Shown piece after piece: positions 22,570 to 35,039 of a stretch of DNA of 64,000 bases (its first letter is position 1; every line of letters starts with the position of its first letter). This stretch comes from Dromiciops gliroides. Taxonomy: Eukaryota > Chordata > Mammalia > Microbiotheria > Microbiotheriidae. The DNA lies in assembly GCF_019393635.1 (NCBI RefSeq), contig NC_057861.1, positions 167,440,303-167,504,302 on the forward strand. Direction: 5' to 3'. The notes beneath the pieces are model-generated. The model was not told the origin of the DNA. It saw only the letters and a program-made list of their open reading frames with translations, and did not search any database. The translations under genes and the position numbers were made by a program.

Positions 22570-25500
22570 GAACTTTACGTTCTACTTTAGGGATATGGAT
22601 TCCCTGAAACTGGTTCTGAATTGTTTGCTACAGTTCACCCCTACTTCCCCTTTAAGGACATGCCTAACTAGAATAGTAGTTCAACTCGCTAGCTGACTCA
22701 GGAGTACACTCAGTACACCAAAGAACCCAACCCTCCGGAGGCTTTTTAAGACCCAGTCTGGAGAAGGCTCAAAGACTAAAGAACTGGAAATGGGTTTCCT
22801 TAACTTCTTTTTTTTTAAGGCAAATATTCTCATATATCTCCTGGTCTTAGGAAAAGGAAGAGCTTCTCTTCTGTGGCACTTAAATGAGGTGACTTCCTGT
22901 TATCTCAAGATTTGAAGCACCTATTCTAGGTGGAGCAGTACGATGAAGAGCCAGCTTGTTACAGTAGAACATTCAGGAAGGAGGATTCATTTGGGAAATG
23001 TTGAGGCTCCCAAAGTTCAGTTTTACTTTGGTCCCAAGTCAGGGTTGGAATTCAGGATTTCCCTGGTGAAAAACTATCCCATTAAACTGTCAACCAAGCC
23101 CCCTGGCAGCAGTTCCATCTTCCTCCCTTCTCTTAAATCTACCTACTGGCTTCTTTTTAGAATAAGCATTTAAACATCCACATCAAAGCATCAGCCTGCC
23201 CAAATCGCTTGCCCAGTTTACCAACCTTGGTTTGCCCTTTGTCCTGTGTGTGAGCATGCTGCTTACATCCCATTAACAGGGCACACAGGAAAAACAAAAT
23301 ACCTCTATGCTGGGGAATACTCCCCTTTTCCACTACAGAACTATTTCCCGTTTGCACTCGACCACAGCTAAAAAGAGAATCTTCAAGCCTGGCAAAGTTG
23401 GGGGGTTTTCCCCTTTACATTTGGTGTCTTTCTGTTGCTGTTGTTGTTGTTTTGCATTTGGGGGAGGGGAGGGGGAGGTGAAACAGGTCCCCCTATTTTC
23501 TAACATAGGAACCCTTCAAGTACCCTCTTCCTTTGTCTCATCTAAAATTTCCGAAGCCCTCTTATCATTAAGGTTCACACAGCGTGCACATAGATCATAC
23601 ACACAGTGCGATGGAGCTGAGAGAACCGTGTAGGGCTGACTGATGCATTCAGTGCTGGCTGAACTAGGTTTCCGCCCATGTGACACAGCCCATTAGATTT
23701 ATTTGCACGTGCTAACCACCACAGTCCCTTCTAAGGGAGTTAAAAATCAGTTCATTAATTCACTTTAAAAATAAGTTAGGTAGAGTTAGAGGGATTTCCC
23801 ATGTTTGGTGTGAGTTCTGGATGTTAATAAACTTCTGGTGTGGTCACGCCACTTTCTCCCATTGCTCGGTTATCCCAAGCTATGATTTATAGCATTTACA
23901 ATACAGCTAGCTTCCTTGTTGCTTCTAAATCCTGCCCTCTCGACCCTAAGCACCCCACTCCTACCACCTGGAGGAACACTAGCTGTGGTGGAGATGGGAA
24001 GGGAAGGGAAGAAAAAGAGATGGACTTTTGCCTCAGGCTCTTTGTTGGTGAGAGAGACCAGGGTCCTTTAAAGGTTCTGTTTCTCTATGCCTAAACCCAC
24101 TAACATCTGGGACTGGAGGATTTGGAAGGACTAAGAGAAATCACAGTAATACTGCACTTTCTCAAAACATGGAATTAGCATCCAAGCATCTGAACACGTT
24201 CAGAGTCTGAAACCTTCCGTCAGTGAATCTTTCCTTTTCAGTGTCTTCTTCCTGAAAAAATAGGAACTCTTATCTTTGACTATCTGATCTCAGGCACCAC
24301 ATCTAACAGCTCACATGAGGGAATTTTTTCCCCCTTAAGATCTCTGCTTTTTTATTAATCAAAACAAGCTTTGTGTCAATGCAGCGCACAATATTAATTT
24401 TTTAACAAATCTACTGAAAGTGAAAATAGTTGGTCATCCTTTCATATTAAAAGGCTTGCAAGTCATTTAAAGGTTTGGTCCTTAATGGGAAAAATATATG
24501 CTTAAAGGCAGCTGACTTCAGTAGCAGCCTTTGTCCTCCACCAGGACAGATTATGTAAAGATGCTACATTAGCTCTCTTTTATCTTTCACTTTCCAGCTA
24601 AACTCTTTAGCTAGTACAAATAACCAGCTTCTTCCCCCTAGAAGAGGGTAGTAACATACTGAGTCTGAGCTATTCTCTTGTAAATCTCTCTGGGTAGCTG
24701 AATAATCAACTTTGTCTAGCTTGTCGTCTGCTACTCCTCTCCCCTCGCCTGAGAACAACGGTAGCAAATTGCTCTTTTTCTGCCCGGCTCTCTAGCTACA
24801 AAATCCAGTAGGTGGCCAAAGAGCCTGAAGAGGACAGACAACTCTAAAGGGCCACTGGGCTAGACTCTTACAAAAAGAATTGTGCTTGTACCTTTGTGTT
24901 TGAAACAATGATGGTGGAGTTGAATAGGGCCTTGGGGAACTGACTTAGAGATGCAGGTGACTGCTTAGACTAGTAGCAAATTAACAATTGGCATTCTGGG
25001 TGTAGTTAAATTATGCCCTTAAAATAATCCCTGAAAGTTGAGTTCTGGCTGCTGAAATCCACACTTTTAGATGACTTTTCAGTTGGCCCTCATTTTTAAC
25101 TCAAATTTAGAGCAGAGTAAGAGCATCATTTTTTAATTTGATGGGATAACTACCTACATGTTCTTCCCAGGAGATAACTTTCCATTCAATTCAAAAAACT
25201 ATTGATTAAGTAGCCATTATTATTCTCTAGAAAGGTATTGTGTTTACCTCAAGGCTTCAAAGTCAAAAGTAATCACTCCCTGCCCTCAAGGAGTTACTCC
25301 TGGCTCAGTAAGGAATTACTCCGAAGTTCCAGGGGCTGAGAACTTCCTGAACTGTTAGGATTTCCATAAGATTTACTAAAATGAGGAACTGAAGCTTAGG
25401 AAATTGCAACTCATTTCCCCAAAAGCCTACATCATTTTAAGATAGTAGGAGCACCAAAACAAACAACAAACAAAAAAGATACTAGGAGTAATAATTTCCT

Positions 25501-25650
25501 ACCTACTTTCATGTTAGGTTTTTTTTTTCCTTATCATTTTCTTGGATTTGATTCACATGAAACAAACAAGCAGCTATACTTCTAACCACAAATGATGAAT
25601 GGAGTAACTGAAATTTAGTATTTACTTTAATTATTTAAAAACATTTTAAG
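22570..25650. other. repeat-poor unique sequence, no gene recognised
   Basis: About 3.1 kb without a recognisable SINE, LINE or LTR, which is unusual here. Several open frames (for example 22,943-23,173, 23,307-23,633 and 23,840-24,094) have no domain, and frame agreement with splice sites could not be established. The G-run GGGGGAGGGGAGGGGGAGG lies near 23,460. It may be a conserved non-coding block. Confidence 0.6.
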
Positions 25651-25661
25651 AAGTGAATAGG

Positions 25662-25810
25662 GCAGCTAGATGGCGCAGTGGATAGAGCACCGGCCCTGGA
25701 GTCAGGAGTACCTGAGTTCAAATTCGGCCTCAGACACTTAACACTTACTAGCTGTGTGACCCTGGGCAAGTCACTTAACCCTCATTGCCCCCACACCAAA
25801 AAAAAAAAAA
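25662..25810 (+). mobile_element. WSINE-type SINE with target-site duplication
   Basis: A complete copy flanked by aagtgaatagg at 25,653-25,663 and 25,811-25,821. It carries a subfamily-B body (GATAGAGCAC, GGAGTCAGG, CACTTAACAC) but a subfamily-A style tail (CCCTCATTGCCCC), an apparent mosaic. Confidence 0.97.
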
Positions 25811-26104
25811 AAGTGAATAGGTTTCACCTCACTGCCAAAGGGGTCCAGGACATCGAGAACCCTTGAGTTGGGCGCTGTGCTAGGTATGCAAAGACAAAAA
25901 ACAAAACAGTCTCTCCGTCCAGAAGCTTATATTCTACTGAACTTTTATAAACTTGTTCTTATTTTCTGAAACTATGTTGTGACAAACCTGTTATTCCTAT
26001 AGAGGTCTGAGGCAATAGGATGGAGTTGAGATGCCCTTTTAATTTAATTCTGGGGAATATGGTTGATATAACAAGGTTTGTCAGTTTACCTACCATCGAT
26101 CAAT

Positions 26105-26135
26105 ATATCTATATCTATCTATCTATCTATCATCT
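26105..26135 (+). repeat. (ATCT)n microsatellite
   Basis: Short, slightly interrupted ATCT array followed by CCACCCACCAATCCATCCATGG. Confidence 0.9.
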
Positions 26136-26529
26136 ATCCACCCACCAATCCATCCATGGCTTTACTACACTAATGGCATTACTTTATTCAAATCAGCATT
26201 TTAATTGGTAAGTGATGTAGTTTGATTTTGGTTTTCTTTACCCTCCACAAATCTTTATCATGACATAGATGAGACAATGAGTCCTTGAAGACCATACTAG
26301 CACAGTGTAAACTCTGGAAGATGCTCACGTGCTGCAAGTACCAGTGACAGAGACAGTTGTCTGAGGACCAACCTGAAGTTATTGCACAACTTGATGTTAT
26401 ATAGAAGTTGAGAAGTTCTATGAAGAACTTAGCCCAATTAGATTCCAAACCAATTCAATATATATTTTTTCATATTCCTATAGACTTGGGGCAGGGGGCT
26501 TCCAGTTCCAATCCCTTCCTTTTGCTGGT

Positions 26530-26950
26530 GTTAACCTGGAAATTAATGAAACAATCAATATAGGAGAAATAAGGTCTTTAATTGGGGCAGAGGAACTACA
26601 GCTCATGGTATCCCAAAGCAGGATGCTAGTAATACCCAAATATGGAGACTGAGGACAGGGTTTATGTGGGGTAACAGAAGAGAGGGAGCTTTGAGACTGC
26701 CCTTGGGAAAAGTAAGTTTCTCACAGAAACTATTTCATGTAAATTAATCTTTTTGCATAATAACCTAAAGTCCAGATAATAAGGTTGGGAATCTTTGGGA
26801 GGGGATAGTTTGTTTGGGGGAGATCCATAAGACAATCCAGAGTCTGGAACTGACAAAGATTGGTCAGCCCCAGGCAATTAGTTGGCCTGGGAATGGGGAA
26901 TAGGTGAGGATCAATCAGTTCTCAGGAAATTGTGGTTATCACTGGTGAGG
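26530..26950 (-). mobile_element. weak candidate solo LTR, reverse strand
   Basis: On the reverse strand a block of balanced composition contains CTGCCCCAATTAAAGACC (possible polyadenylation and R region) near its right end. It differs in composition from its flanks. Ends and flanking duplication are not resolved. Confidence 0.3.
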
Positions 26951-27123
26951 AAATGAAAGTATGAGAGATTAAATGACTTTATTAAAATTTTACAGTTAGG
27001 AGGTAGAAGGGTGGGTCCCCCACCTTCAAACCCTGACCTCTTTTTCACTGTACTCTGTTGTCTTTGATTCTTGGTGGCTTCAATGTGAAGGTAGGCACAG
27101 AAGAAGATGGCAGTATGCTTGAA

Positions 27124-27267
27124 GGGTTTTTTTTTGGGGGGGGGGGGTTGTGGGGCAATGAGGGTTAAGTGACTTGCCCAGGGTCACACAGCTAGTAAGT
27201 GTCAAGTGTCTGGGCCGGATTTGAATCCAGGGCCAGTGCTTTATCCACTGCGCCACCTAGCTGCCCA
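27124..27267 (-). mobile_element. WSINE-type SINE, reverse, with target-site duplication
   Basis: Reverse subfamily-A copy (GGGGCAATGAGGGTTAAG), with a small internal deletion in its middle (TGTCTGGGCCGGATTTGAATCCAGG). Flanks gcagtatgcttgaa at 27,110-27,123 and 27,268-27,281. Confidence 0.98.
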
Positions 27268-27735
27268 GCAGTATGCTTGAAAATATGGTTCATGCTTAAG
27301 AAACAAAAGATTTAAAAGTCCATATACATAGAAGTCTCCTGTTTATATAACATGCGAATTTCCTTCAGGAAAAGAAAATATGGAGGCTCTGGACCTGGCA
27401 AGCATCAAATAATATCACATAAAATTAAATTGACTACATTTTAACAGCCAGGAAACAACTGGTTTACTAATGTGGGATTCATTTTCTAATTCTTGTTTGG
27501 TCATTTTCAGTGCTTTGTATAACAAAGGACATTAATGCTAGAGAGGGCACAGTTTTGAGGGAGTTGACAGAGTAAATCTCCAATATCTGAAAGAGGGGAA
27601 GATCTCAAAAGCTTGGGGGGGAAATTCACAGATGTCATTGCCATGGAAAAAATGTGAATGAATAAAAAAATCAGTAACTACAACACATATGCCTACTTTT
27701 CCCATCTTTCAAAAATCTTTATGAGAATAATCCTA

Positions 27736-27900
27736 GGGCAGCTAGGTGGCACAGTGGATAGAGCACCGGCCCTGGATTCAGGAGTACCTGAGTTCAAATC
27801 TGACCTCAGACACTTGACACTTACTAGCTGTGAGACCCTTGCCAAATCGCTTAACCCCAATTGCCTCACAAAAAAAAAAAGAAAGAAAGAAAAAAAAAGA
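27736..27900 (+). mobile_element. WSINE-type SINE, mosaic type
   Basis: Full copy with GATAGAGCAC (B), GGATTCAGG (A), CACTTGACAC (A) and CCCCAATTGCCTCAC (B). A long impure A/G tail follows. The flanks share aataatcct. Confidence 0.96.
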
Positions 27901-28375
27901 TAATAATCCTTACAGACTGATATTTGATGAGTTCATGAGAAGGCTTTCTCTATGGAAGATGACAACTTTGTCATTGTACAATTTCCCAAAATGTACAAAG
28001 ACTACAAGATAATAATATGTTTATTGTATAGTGACCATAAAAAACATTTCATTCAGTCCAGCAAAATCCTGCATAAAGGGTTCTCCTCCAAAAAGGGGAA
28101 TTCCATGCATAAGTTAACATCATAGAAGGTACTTTGAAAGATGCAACAATAGAGATAACTTTTGTCTGATGATCTTTTGATATCCTGAGGCATAAAATAG
28201 CATTTCAGGTCTATAAGCATTTATGTGCTACCTTTGTGCCAGGCACTATACCTAGAATAAAAATAAAATAATAATTAAAAAGATAAAAATAAAATAGTCC
28301 CTATCTTCAAGGGAAATGAAGATGGGGTAGGCAATAACATACTCAGGAAGTAGATGTTAATATATACAAAGTAAC

Positions 28376-28628
28376 TACAGCTATGTGGTTCAGTGGATAG
28401 AGTTTCAGGCCTGGAATCAGACTCCTATTCCTGAATTCAAATCTGGCTTCAGACACTTATTAGCTGAGTGACCCTAGGCAAATCACTTAGCCCTGTTTGC
28501 CTCAGTTTCCTCAGCTGTAAAATGAGCTGCAGAAGGACATGGCAAACCACTCTAGTATCTTTGCAAAGAAAACCCCAAATGGGGTCACAGAAGGTCAGAC
28601 AACTGAAAATGACTGGACAACAACAAAA
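28376..28628 (+). mobile_element. CORE-SINE, MIR-like centre
   Basis: Same family as 10,415-10,668: head CAGTGGATAGAGTTTCAGGCC, core GAGTGACCCTAGGCAAATCACTTAGCC, CAGTTTCCTCAGCTGTAAAATGAG, end CAAAGAAAACCCCAAATGGGGTCAC...ACAACAAAA. Confidence 0.87.
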
Positions 28629-28729
28629 CATACAAATCAATTTCAGGTATAAGGTATGGAAAAGTAATAATAATTGGGGAGAGGGAGGAATCAAAAGATC
28701 TTGTATAAGAGGGTACACTTAAGCTAAGT

Positions 28730-29110
28730 ATCAGATGGAGCTAAGGATTCCCAAGAAGTGTAGGTAAGGAGAGAGGGTATTACAGGAATGGGGAGACATG
28801 AGAAAAGAGATGGAATGTCAGGTACAAGAAACAAAAAACCAAGTAGGCTGGTGTGGCTGAAATGCATGAAGAGGTATACTATGAACTCAGTCTGGAAAAA
28901 GATGTTAAGAGTCAGACCAGGAAGGGCTTTAAATGCCAAACAGAATTGGTATATTTTATTCTAGGGGCCAACTCTGAAGTTTCTTTATCTGGGAATAACT
29001 TGGTCAGACCAATGTTTTAGATCTATTAATTTAACAACAGATTGGAGGATGGGTTGGAAAAGGGAAAGACTAGAAACAGAGGGCAATTATTAGTCTAATG
29101 TTCTGGTGAG
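28730..29110 (+). repeat. old mammalian interspersed repeat, internal part
   Basis: Contains GGAATGGGGAGACATG, GGCTGGTGTGGCTG, AAGGGCTTTAAATGCCAAACAG and ACTTGGTCAGACCAATGTTTTAG in the order of a repeat also present at 47,480-48,790. No coding content. Confidence 0.65.
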
Positions 29111-29180
29111 AGATACGCACATCAGTGAGTTAAAGTTCTGTTGGAGTACTTAAGCATGATTTATATTATTGAAATATTGA

Positions 29181-29340
29181 GGGGCGGCTAGGTGGCACAG
29201 TGGATAAAGCACTGGCCCTGGAGTCAGGAGTACCTGAGTTCAAATCCGGCCTCAGACACTTAACACTTACTTGCTGTGTGACCCTGGGAAAGTCACTTAA
29301 CCCCAATTGCCTCACTTAAAAAAAAAAAAGAAAGAAAAAA
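29181..29340 (+). mobile_element. WSINE-type SINE with target-site duplication
   Basis: Full copy with GGGGCGGCTAGGTGGCACAG and a CCCAATTGCCTCACTT tail. The 10-bp repeat gaaatattga is at 29,171-29,180 and 29,341-29,350. Confidence 0.97.
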
Positions 29341-29919
29341 GAAATATTGAGATTCGGTCCCTCATCACCCTTCCTTATGAAGTTCACTGGGATTTTTTAA
29401 ACAGAGTAATAAAAAAAGATGGAATTATAAAATGGAAAAGGAAATAGTTGGTATGCTGGAAAATCCTAAATTACAGCATTAGTGCCATAGCCCTGGACCA
29501 GTATTATAAATGTATAGTACTGTTGTACTCTAGCATTACTGTGACTAGAGAGTTCCAATCCCTCCTGCACTGACCATGATTTCTCCTAAACAACTGGTTC
29601 CTATAATTAGACACGTGTTATATATGTAACTATGACTGAGCCTCAGCATCCACACTTGTAAAATATGAATAATATTTTGCCCTACCTACTTCATGGAATT
29701 ATATAAGAAAAATCCTTTGCAAAATTTAAAGCACCATAGGAATAATAAATGGCTATAATCATTATGGGCTTTTAATGATTTGAGTATAGGAAGAGCAATT
29801 TGAACTGTGGAGGAAGATCTTTCAGAGTTGCCTGTCCAGTTGATTTTTCTTAGAATTTGTGTGTATCCCAATATCATTTTGTATTTTGGTGTTCTGAGCT
29901 TACTCTCCTTTTATCATTC

Positions 29920-30312
29920 TTTTTTTAATTATAAAAGTATTTTATTATTTTCCAGTTACATGTAGAAATAGTTTTCAACATTTGTTTTTATAAGATTTCT
30001 AGTTTCAAATTTTTCTCCCTCCCTCCCCCCCTCCCCAAGACAGCAAGTAATCTGATATAGGTTATATATGTACAATAACATTAAACACATTTCTGCATCT
30101 TATAAGAGAAGAATCAGAGCAAAAAAGAAAAACAAGAGCACCAAAAACAAAAAAATATATATTATGGTTCAATCTACATCCGTATTCCACAGTTCTTTTT
30201 TTTTTTCTTCTGGATTTAGAGAACATTTTCCATCATGAGTCCCTTGGAACCAACCTGGACCATTGTATTGCTGAGATGAATCAAGTCTATCCCAGCTGAT
30301 CAACACATAATG
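29920..30312 (-). mobile_element. L1 3' end, reverse
   Basis: Reverse copy of the L1 3' UTR (AAAAGTATTTTATTATTTTCCAG..., CTCCCTCCCTCCCCCCCTCCCC, AATCTGATATAGGTTATATATG, then CATCATGAGTCCCTTGGAACC). 5'-truncated at about 30,312. Confidence 0.92.
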
Positions 30313-30329
30313 TTATCATTCATTCTTAC

Positions 30330-30590
30330 ATCAAGAAGAGGACCATTGACCTCATGGGGTGATGTCTTAACTTGCTTAAGAATTGGATTTAAGTGAGGCA
30401 GAGTTACACAAAGTCCTCAGCTTCACTCCCTCTCTCTCAGAATCACCAAAGTCCAGAGGTGGGCACCAAAGGTGTATGCATAGCCTTGCAGAGAGCTCGG
30501 CAAGCCCTTGCACCAGAGGTGATAGTCCTCCTGGAAGACCCCATACACTCTAGGTCAAAGACATGATCATTGGCTTAAAGTAAGATGTAA
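30330..30590 (+). repeat. interspersed repeat family (as at 405-935)
   Basis: GAAGAGGACCATTGACCTCATGG, GGATTTAAGTGAGGCAGAGTTACACAAAGTCCTCAG and GGCACCAAAGGTG...GGCAAGCCCTTG link this copy to both 405-640 and 40,540-40,640. Confidence 0.7.
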
Positions 30591-31075
30591 GATACATTCA
30601 TATATTCATCTCTTACATGCTTCTTTTGTCATTTCTAGGGGTACTTTGGGCATAACTTTAAAGAAAGATTCCTATAAAGCTGATTGTGCCTTATGAAATT
30701 TGGGAAATTCATATTTACCGATGTGAACATTTCTTCCATTTTTCAGGGAGACAGTTAAAGCTTATTGTGGTTCTTCCTAGCCTTAAATACATGATCTTCT
30801 TTCCTAACTAGAACTATGACATCCAAATTAAGGAGGGATTTAAACAACAACTTCATTTTTACTTGTTGTACAAGGATAACATCAGTCTGTATAACTCCTC
30901 TGAAAAAACACATTGAACACCTCCTTCATTAGATCAACTCTTTATCTAATGATATCAAAATATCATTTGGACTTATTAAATATGAAGACATGAATGTATG
31001 CCTAGGAAAAACAAATACTGAATTTTTTTTTAGCTTGAATCCAGGTCAAATTTAATCAATGGATGAAGATTATTC

Positions 31076-31232
31076 TTTTTTTTTTTTTTTTTTTGGTGAG
31101 GCAATTGGGGTTAAGTGACTTGCCCAGGGTCACACAGCTAGTAATTGTTAAGTGTCCAAAAGGCCTGATTTGAACTCAGGTCCTCCTGAATCCAGGGCAG
31201 GTGCTCTATCCACTGCGCCACCTAGCTGCCCC
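31076..31232 (-). mobile_element. WSINE-type SINE, reverse, with target-site duplication
   Basis: Reverse copy with a long T tract, GTGAGGCAATTGGGG (subfamily-B tail) and head CCTAGCTGCCCC. An 11-bp perfect duplication gaagattattc lies at 31,065-31,075 and 31,233-31,243. Confidence 0.98.
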
Positions 31233-31259
31233 GAAGATTATTCCTAAAAATATATTAGT

Positions 31260-31445
31260 CTCAATGCAGAAATGTTTAATGTGATTGTACGTGTATAACC
31301 TATATCAGACTGCTTTCTGTCTTGGGGAAGATGGAGGGAAGGGAAGGTGGGAGAAAAAATTGGAACTAAAAATCCTATGAAAACAAATGTTGAAAACTAT
31401 CCTTATATGTAACTGGAAAATAATAAAATACTTTTATTTATTAAA
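31260..31445 (+). mobile_element. L1 3' terminal fragment
   Basis: Sense L1 terminus: GTGATTGTACGTGTATAACCTATATCAGACTG, GGAGGGAAGGGAAGGTGGGAG, GTAACTGGAAAATAATAAAATAC. It is followed by an (AT)n run at 31,446-31,472. Confidence 0.9.
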
Positions 31446-31839
31446 TATATATACATATATATATATATATATTAGTCTCCTCCAAGCAAGACACATTGAG
31501 TATAAAGTAACAAAGAGAAATCAGAGACTAAATATGTTAAGAGACTTATTGACATACTAAAATCAAAGCTAAATGGGAAGAGGTGTAAAGCTATTAACAC
31601 CTATGCAACACCTGTCTTAATGTTTTTGGAGCTGCAAAATGAACCATAATAGATTTGGGAAGCATCCCAATAAAACCACTGTGATATTAGCAGTATTAAT
31701 ATATAGTAATAATATGCCTTTCATTACAAAGTAGCTATAGAAAGATTAATATTTTCTGACTAAAAATTAAGAAGAGAGTTGCTAGATATCCCTAGAGCAC
31801 AGGAAAAACAGGTAAAAAAAACTAGAGAACTTTTTTTAA

Positions 31840-32085
31840 GTCATGCAGTCCACATTAGCCATGTTACAAAAGAAAACAGACAAACCCAAGAAAAATAAAG
31901 AAAAAAAATATGCTTCAATCTGCATTCAGAGTTCATCAGTTCTCTCTCTTTCTCTGAAATTGGATATCATTTTTCTTTATGCATCCTTAGAATTGTCTTG
32001 GATCATTGTCTTGAGATTAGACTAGCTGAGTTTCACAATTGCTCACCCTTGCAATATTGCTGTTACTGTGTACAATGTTTAGAGA
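31840..32085 (-). mobile_element. L1 3' fragment, reverse
   Basis: Reverse, diverged L1 3' region (CTTCAATCTGCATTCAGAGTTCATCAG..., CAATATTGCTGTTACTGTGTACAATG). Confidence 0.75.
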
Positions 32086-32862
32086 GCTATTTTTGAAGCA
32101 AGCATACGTCATTTAACAAAGCAATAGTAAAGGCTGATATGAATTGAATTTGTTGAGTATACTGAAAGTGGTTCATCTCTGGGTAGATACAATGAAATGA
32201 CTATGATCTATAAATGGAATCCAGAGGTTCTCTCCATGGGCAGCAACTACATAAACTCAGTCAACAAAATAAAGAACGGTCAAACAAATGGCTTTGTCCT
32301 GGAGATTTGTGAGTGATAATGAAAGGGTTTACTTTGGCAATTTCGGGCTAGGTCATCCCCATCAGAAAATACAGAGAAGGGTTATACTTATAGAGCGTGG
32401 AGATAATGATCAATATAGATTATGCCAGGAAATGATAAATTAAAGACATGGTGCCTTACCCCTGGTCATACACCTCTTACGTGTTAGAAGACTAAAAACC
32501 ATTAAATCTGGATTTTGCCACTTAATTGTGAATAGGATAACTCATTCTTTCTTGCTGAGCTGCAGTTTCTTATTTTGTTAAATCAGGATAATTTACACCA
32601 CCTGGTTCACAGGATTGTTCTGATCAATTAAAATCATTTTTACTAAAGTGTTTCGTAGATGATAAAGCACAATGGAAATGTCATTAATGATAATAATATA
32701 AGGCTCCGTATCATCTTATTTCAAAAGTTGTTCTTGTTCAGTTTTTCTTTTTTCTTTTAGAGTCAGGTTTTAATGCATTTCATTGGAGGAAAAACAAAGA
32801 TCTTGCTAGAGAGACCAAAAGGAAGGCCCATCCCTTGGAAAGAGTAGGAGGCAATTTAGTTT

Positions 32863-33012
32863 GTTTTGTTTTTTTAGTGAGGCAATTGGGGTTAAGTGAC
32901 TTGCCCAGGGTCACACAGCTAGTAAGTGTTAAGTGTCTGAGGCCAGATTTGAACTCAGGTACTCCTGACTCCAGGGCCAGTGCTCTATCCACTGCACTAC
33001 CTAGCTGCCCCA
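32863..33012 (-). mobile_element. WSINE-type SINE, reverse, with target-site duplication
   Basis: Subfamily-B reverse copy (AGTGAGGCAATTGGGG...ACTCCAGGGCCAGTGCTCTATCC). caatttagttt is repeated at 32,852-32,862 and 33,013-33,023. The overlapping frames on both strands are SINE read-through. Confidence 0.98.
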
Positions 33013-33079
33013 CAATTTAGTTTTAAATCATATCACAGAACTTATCTCAAATTAAGTCAACAAGCATGTATTAATCACT

Positions 33080-33200
33080 TAATATGTTCCAGGTAAGCCC
33101 TGGGAATACAAATGGAAACAGAAAGAAAGACAGTGCCTGCCCTCAAGAAGCTTACATTCTAATGAGGGAAGACTGAACATGAAAGGAAGCTGAAAAGGGA
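33080..33200 (+). repeat. old LINE-like repeat fragment
   Basis: GGAATACAAATGGAAACAG and GTGCCTGCCCTCAAGAAGCTTACATTCTAATG match the family at 1930-2185 and 41,400. Confidence 0.6.
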
Positions 33201-33349
33201 AGTAGGGAAGAGAAGGCATGCTAGAGAAAGAAGTTCTGAGAGTTTGGAGTGGAGCTGGGAAAGGAATGTAGAGGTGTCTCCCAATAATAATTTGAAGTTT
33301 AGAATCAATTAATTAATTAACATTTACTAAGCACCTACTATGTGCCCAG

Positions 33350-33592
33350 TACATGGTGGATAGACTTCCAGGCCTGAAATCAGAAAGTCTCCTCTTCCTG
33401 AGTTCAAATCCAGCCTCAAACACTTACCAGCTGTATGATCCTGGGCATGTCACTTGACCCTGTTTGTCTCAGTTTCCTCATCTGTAAAATGAGCTGGAAA
33501 AGGAAATGGTTTGCTAAGGAAATTCTTTGCCAAGAAAACCTTAAAAGGGGTCTTGAAGAATCAGACAGAACACAACAATAAAATGTGCCTGG
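33350..33592 (+). mobile_element. CORE-SINE, MIR-like centre
   Basis: Same family as 10,415: ATGGTGGATAGACTTCCAGGCC, GTATGATCCTGGGCATGTCACTTGACC, CTCATCTGTAAAATGAGCTGG, CAAGAAAACC...AACACAACAATAAA. Confidence 0.85.
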
Positions 33593-33955
33593 CACTGGGT
33601 TAAGCATCTCTCACAGTGATCCTGTGAAGTAGTGGCTTTAGCATACATAGGAGGAAACAAAGAGATGACTTGCCTAGGGCAATATAGCAGTCAATTGTCA
33701 AAGTTGGTATATGAACCTGGACTTTTAAATTTTATTCCACATTGCCTTTATATTCTTAGATTCCATTTTTTTCAGAATGAACTCAAGATCAAATGGAAAA
33801 CACTGGAAGCACATAGCAAGTTAGGCTTCTATTTATTATTCCTGTGGAGGGAGCTTTTTTCAAGCATAATATTTCACTCTTCCAGAGACATAGTATGCAT
33901 ATTTACTTTACATGGCTTATGTATACTGCAACATACATTAAAAATGATCGGGGCA

Positions 33956-34113
33956 GGGGCAGCTAGGTGGCACAGTGGATAGAGCACCGGCCCTGGAGTC
34001 AGGAGTACCTGAGTTCAAATCCGGCCTCAGACCCTTGACACTTACTAGCTGTGTGACCCTGGGCAAGTCACTTAACCCCAATTGCCTCACCAAACAAACA
34101 AACAAACAAAAAT
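33956..34113 (+). mobile_element. WSINE-type SINE
   Basis: Full copy with subfamily-B bases and an (AAAC)n tail. The flanks share aaaaatgatc (left about 33,940; right about 34,109). Just downstream the phrase aaaatgatcctactt is directly repeated. Confidence 0.96.
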
Positions 34114-34349
34114 GATCCTACTTTAAAATGATCCTACTTTGATACATCATAATTAGGTCTAAGAACTTAAAAAGAGAGAGAGGGAAATTTTCTAATTTTA
34201 AATTAACATTTGAAAAGAAAATGTGGAAGAAATGGGAGCATCAGTATTGTTTTTCTATAAACCCCCACTATAGCATGTCCAAAGTAGGCTCTTCAGGCAT
34301 TTTGTTATCAGCATTAGAATGATCACAGAGGGGAAATGCCTATGTACTT

Positions 34350-34480
34350 ACTCAGTGTGAAGTAAGCAGAAACAGGAGAACAATGGTTTCAATGACTACA
34401 ATGATGTACATGAGAACAACATGAAAAGACAGCCAGACTTGGATTACAATGAACAGTCTTGGTCCCAGAAAACAAATAAT
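34350..34480 (+). mobile_element. short L1 3' fragment
   Basis: CAGTGTGAAGTAAGCAGAAACAGGAGAACAATG... is the diverged L1 3' passage also seen at 9220 and 22,180. Confidence 0.6.
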
Positions 34481-34489
34481 GAAATACAC

Positions 34490-34740
34490 TTATCTTGTTG
34501 TTGTTCAGTCACATCTGACTCTTCATGACCCCATTTGGGATTTTCTAGGCAAAGATGTTGGAGTGGTTTGCCATTTCCTTCAGCAGCTTATTTTACAGAT
34601 GATGAAACTGAGGCTAACAGGGTTAAATGACTTGTCTAGGGTCACACAGCTAGTACGTATCTATCTGAAGCTGGATTTGAACTCACATCTTCCTGACTCC
34701 AGAGGCAGCCCTCTATTCAAGGTGCCACCTTGGGTACATA
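34490..34740 (-). mobile_element. CORE-SINE, MIR-like centre, reverse
   Basis: Reverse copy: CTTGTTGTTGTTCAGTCACATCTGACTCTTCATGACCCC, then GATGAAACTGAGGC, GGGTCACACAGCTAGT and GACTCCAGAGGCAGCCCTCTATTC. Same family as 10,415. Confidence 0.87.
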
Positions 34741-34779
34741 TACACATCCTCTAAAATTAGAGAGGTTATAGGCTCATTA

Positions 34780-34960
34780 GACTTAGAGCCAAAGGGGAAT
34801 TCAGAGATCATCTGGTTTACCCCTCTTATTTTACAGATGAGAAAGCTGAGGCTCGAACAAAATGATCTCTCCTCAGTCACACTGGTGGTAAGAAGCAGAA
34901 CCAGAGGTTTTTTTCACCCAAGTCCATCGCATTACTCCACTGTGTCATGCTGTCAATCCC
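34780..34960 (-). mobile_element. MIR-like fragment, reverse
   Basis: TTATTTTACAGATGAGAAAGCTGAGGC...CTCAGTCACACTGGTGGTAAG is the reverse MIR core phrase. Confidence 0.75.
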
Positions 34961-35039
34961 CTTTACATATTTAATATTTTGACTGTACTGGAAGACTCCC
35001 TATGAAGGGAAACTGTCTAGCCCCTCTGGCAACCAGTTC

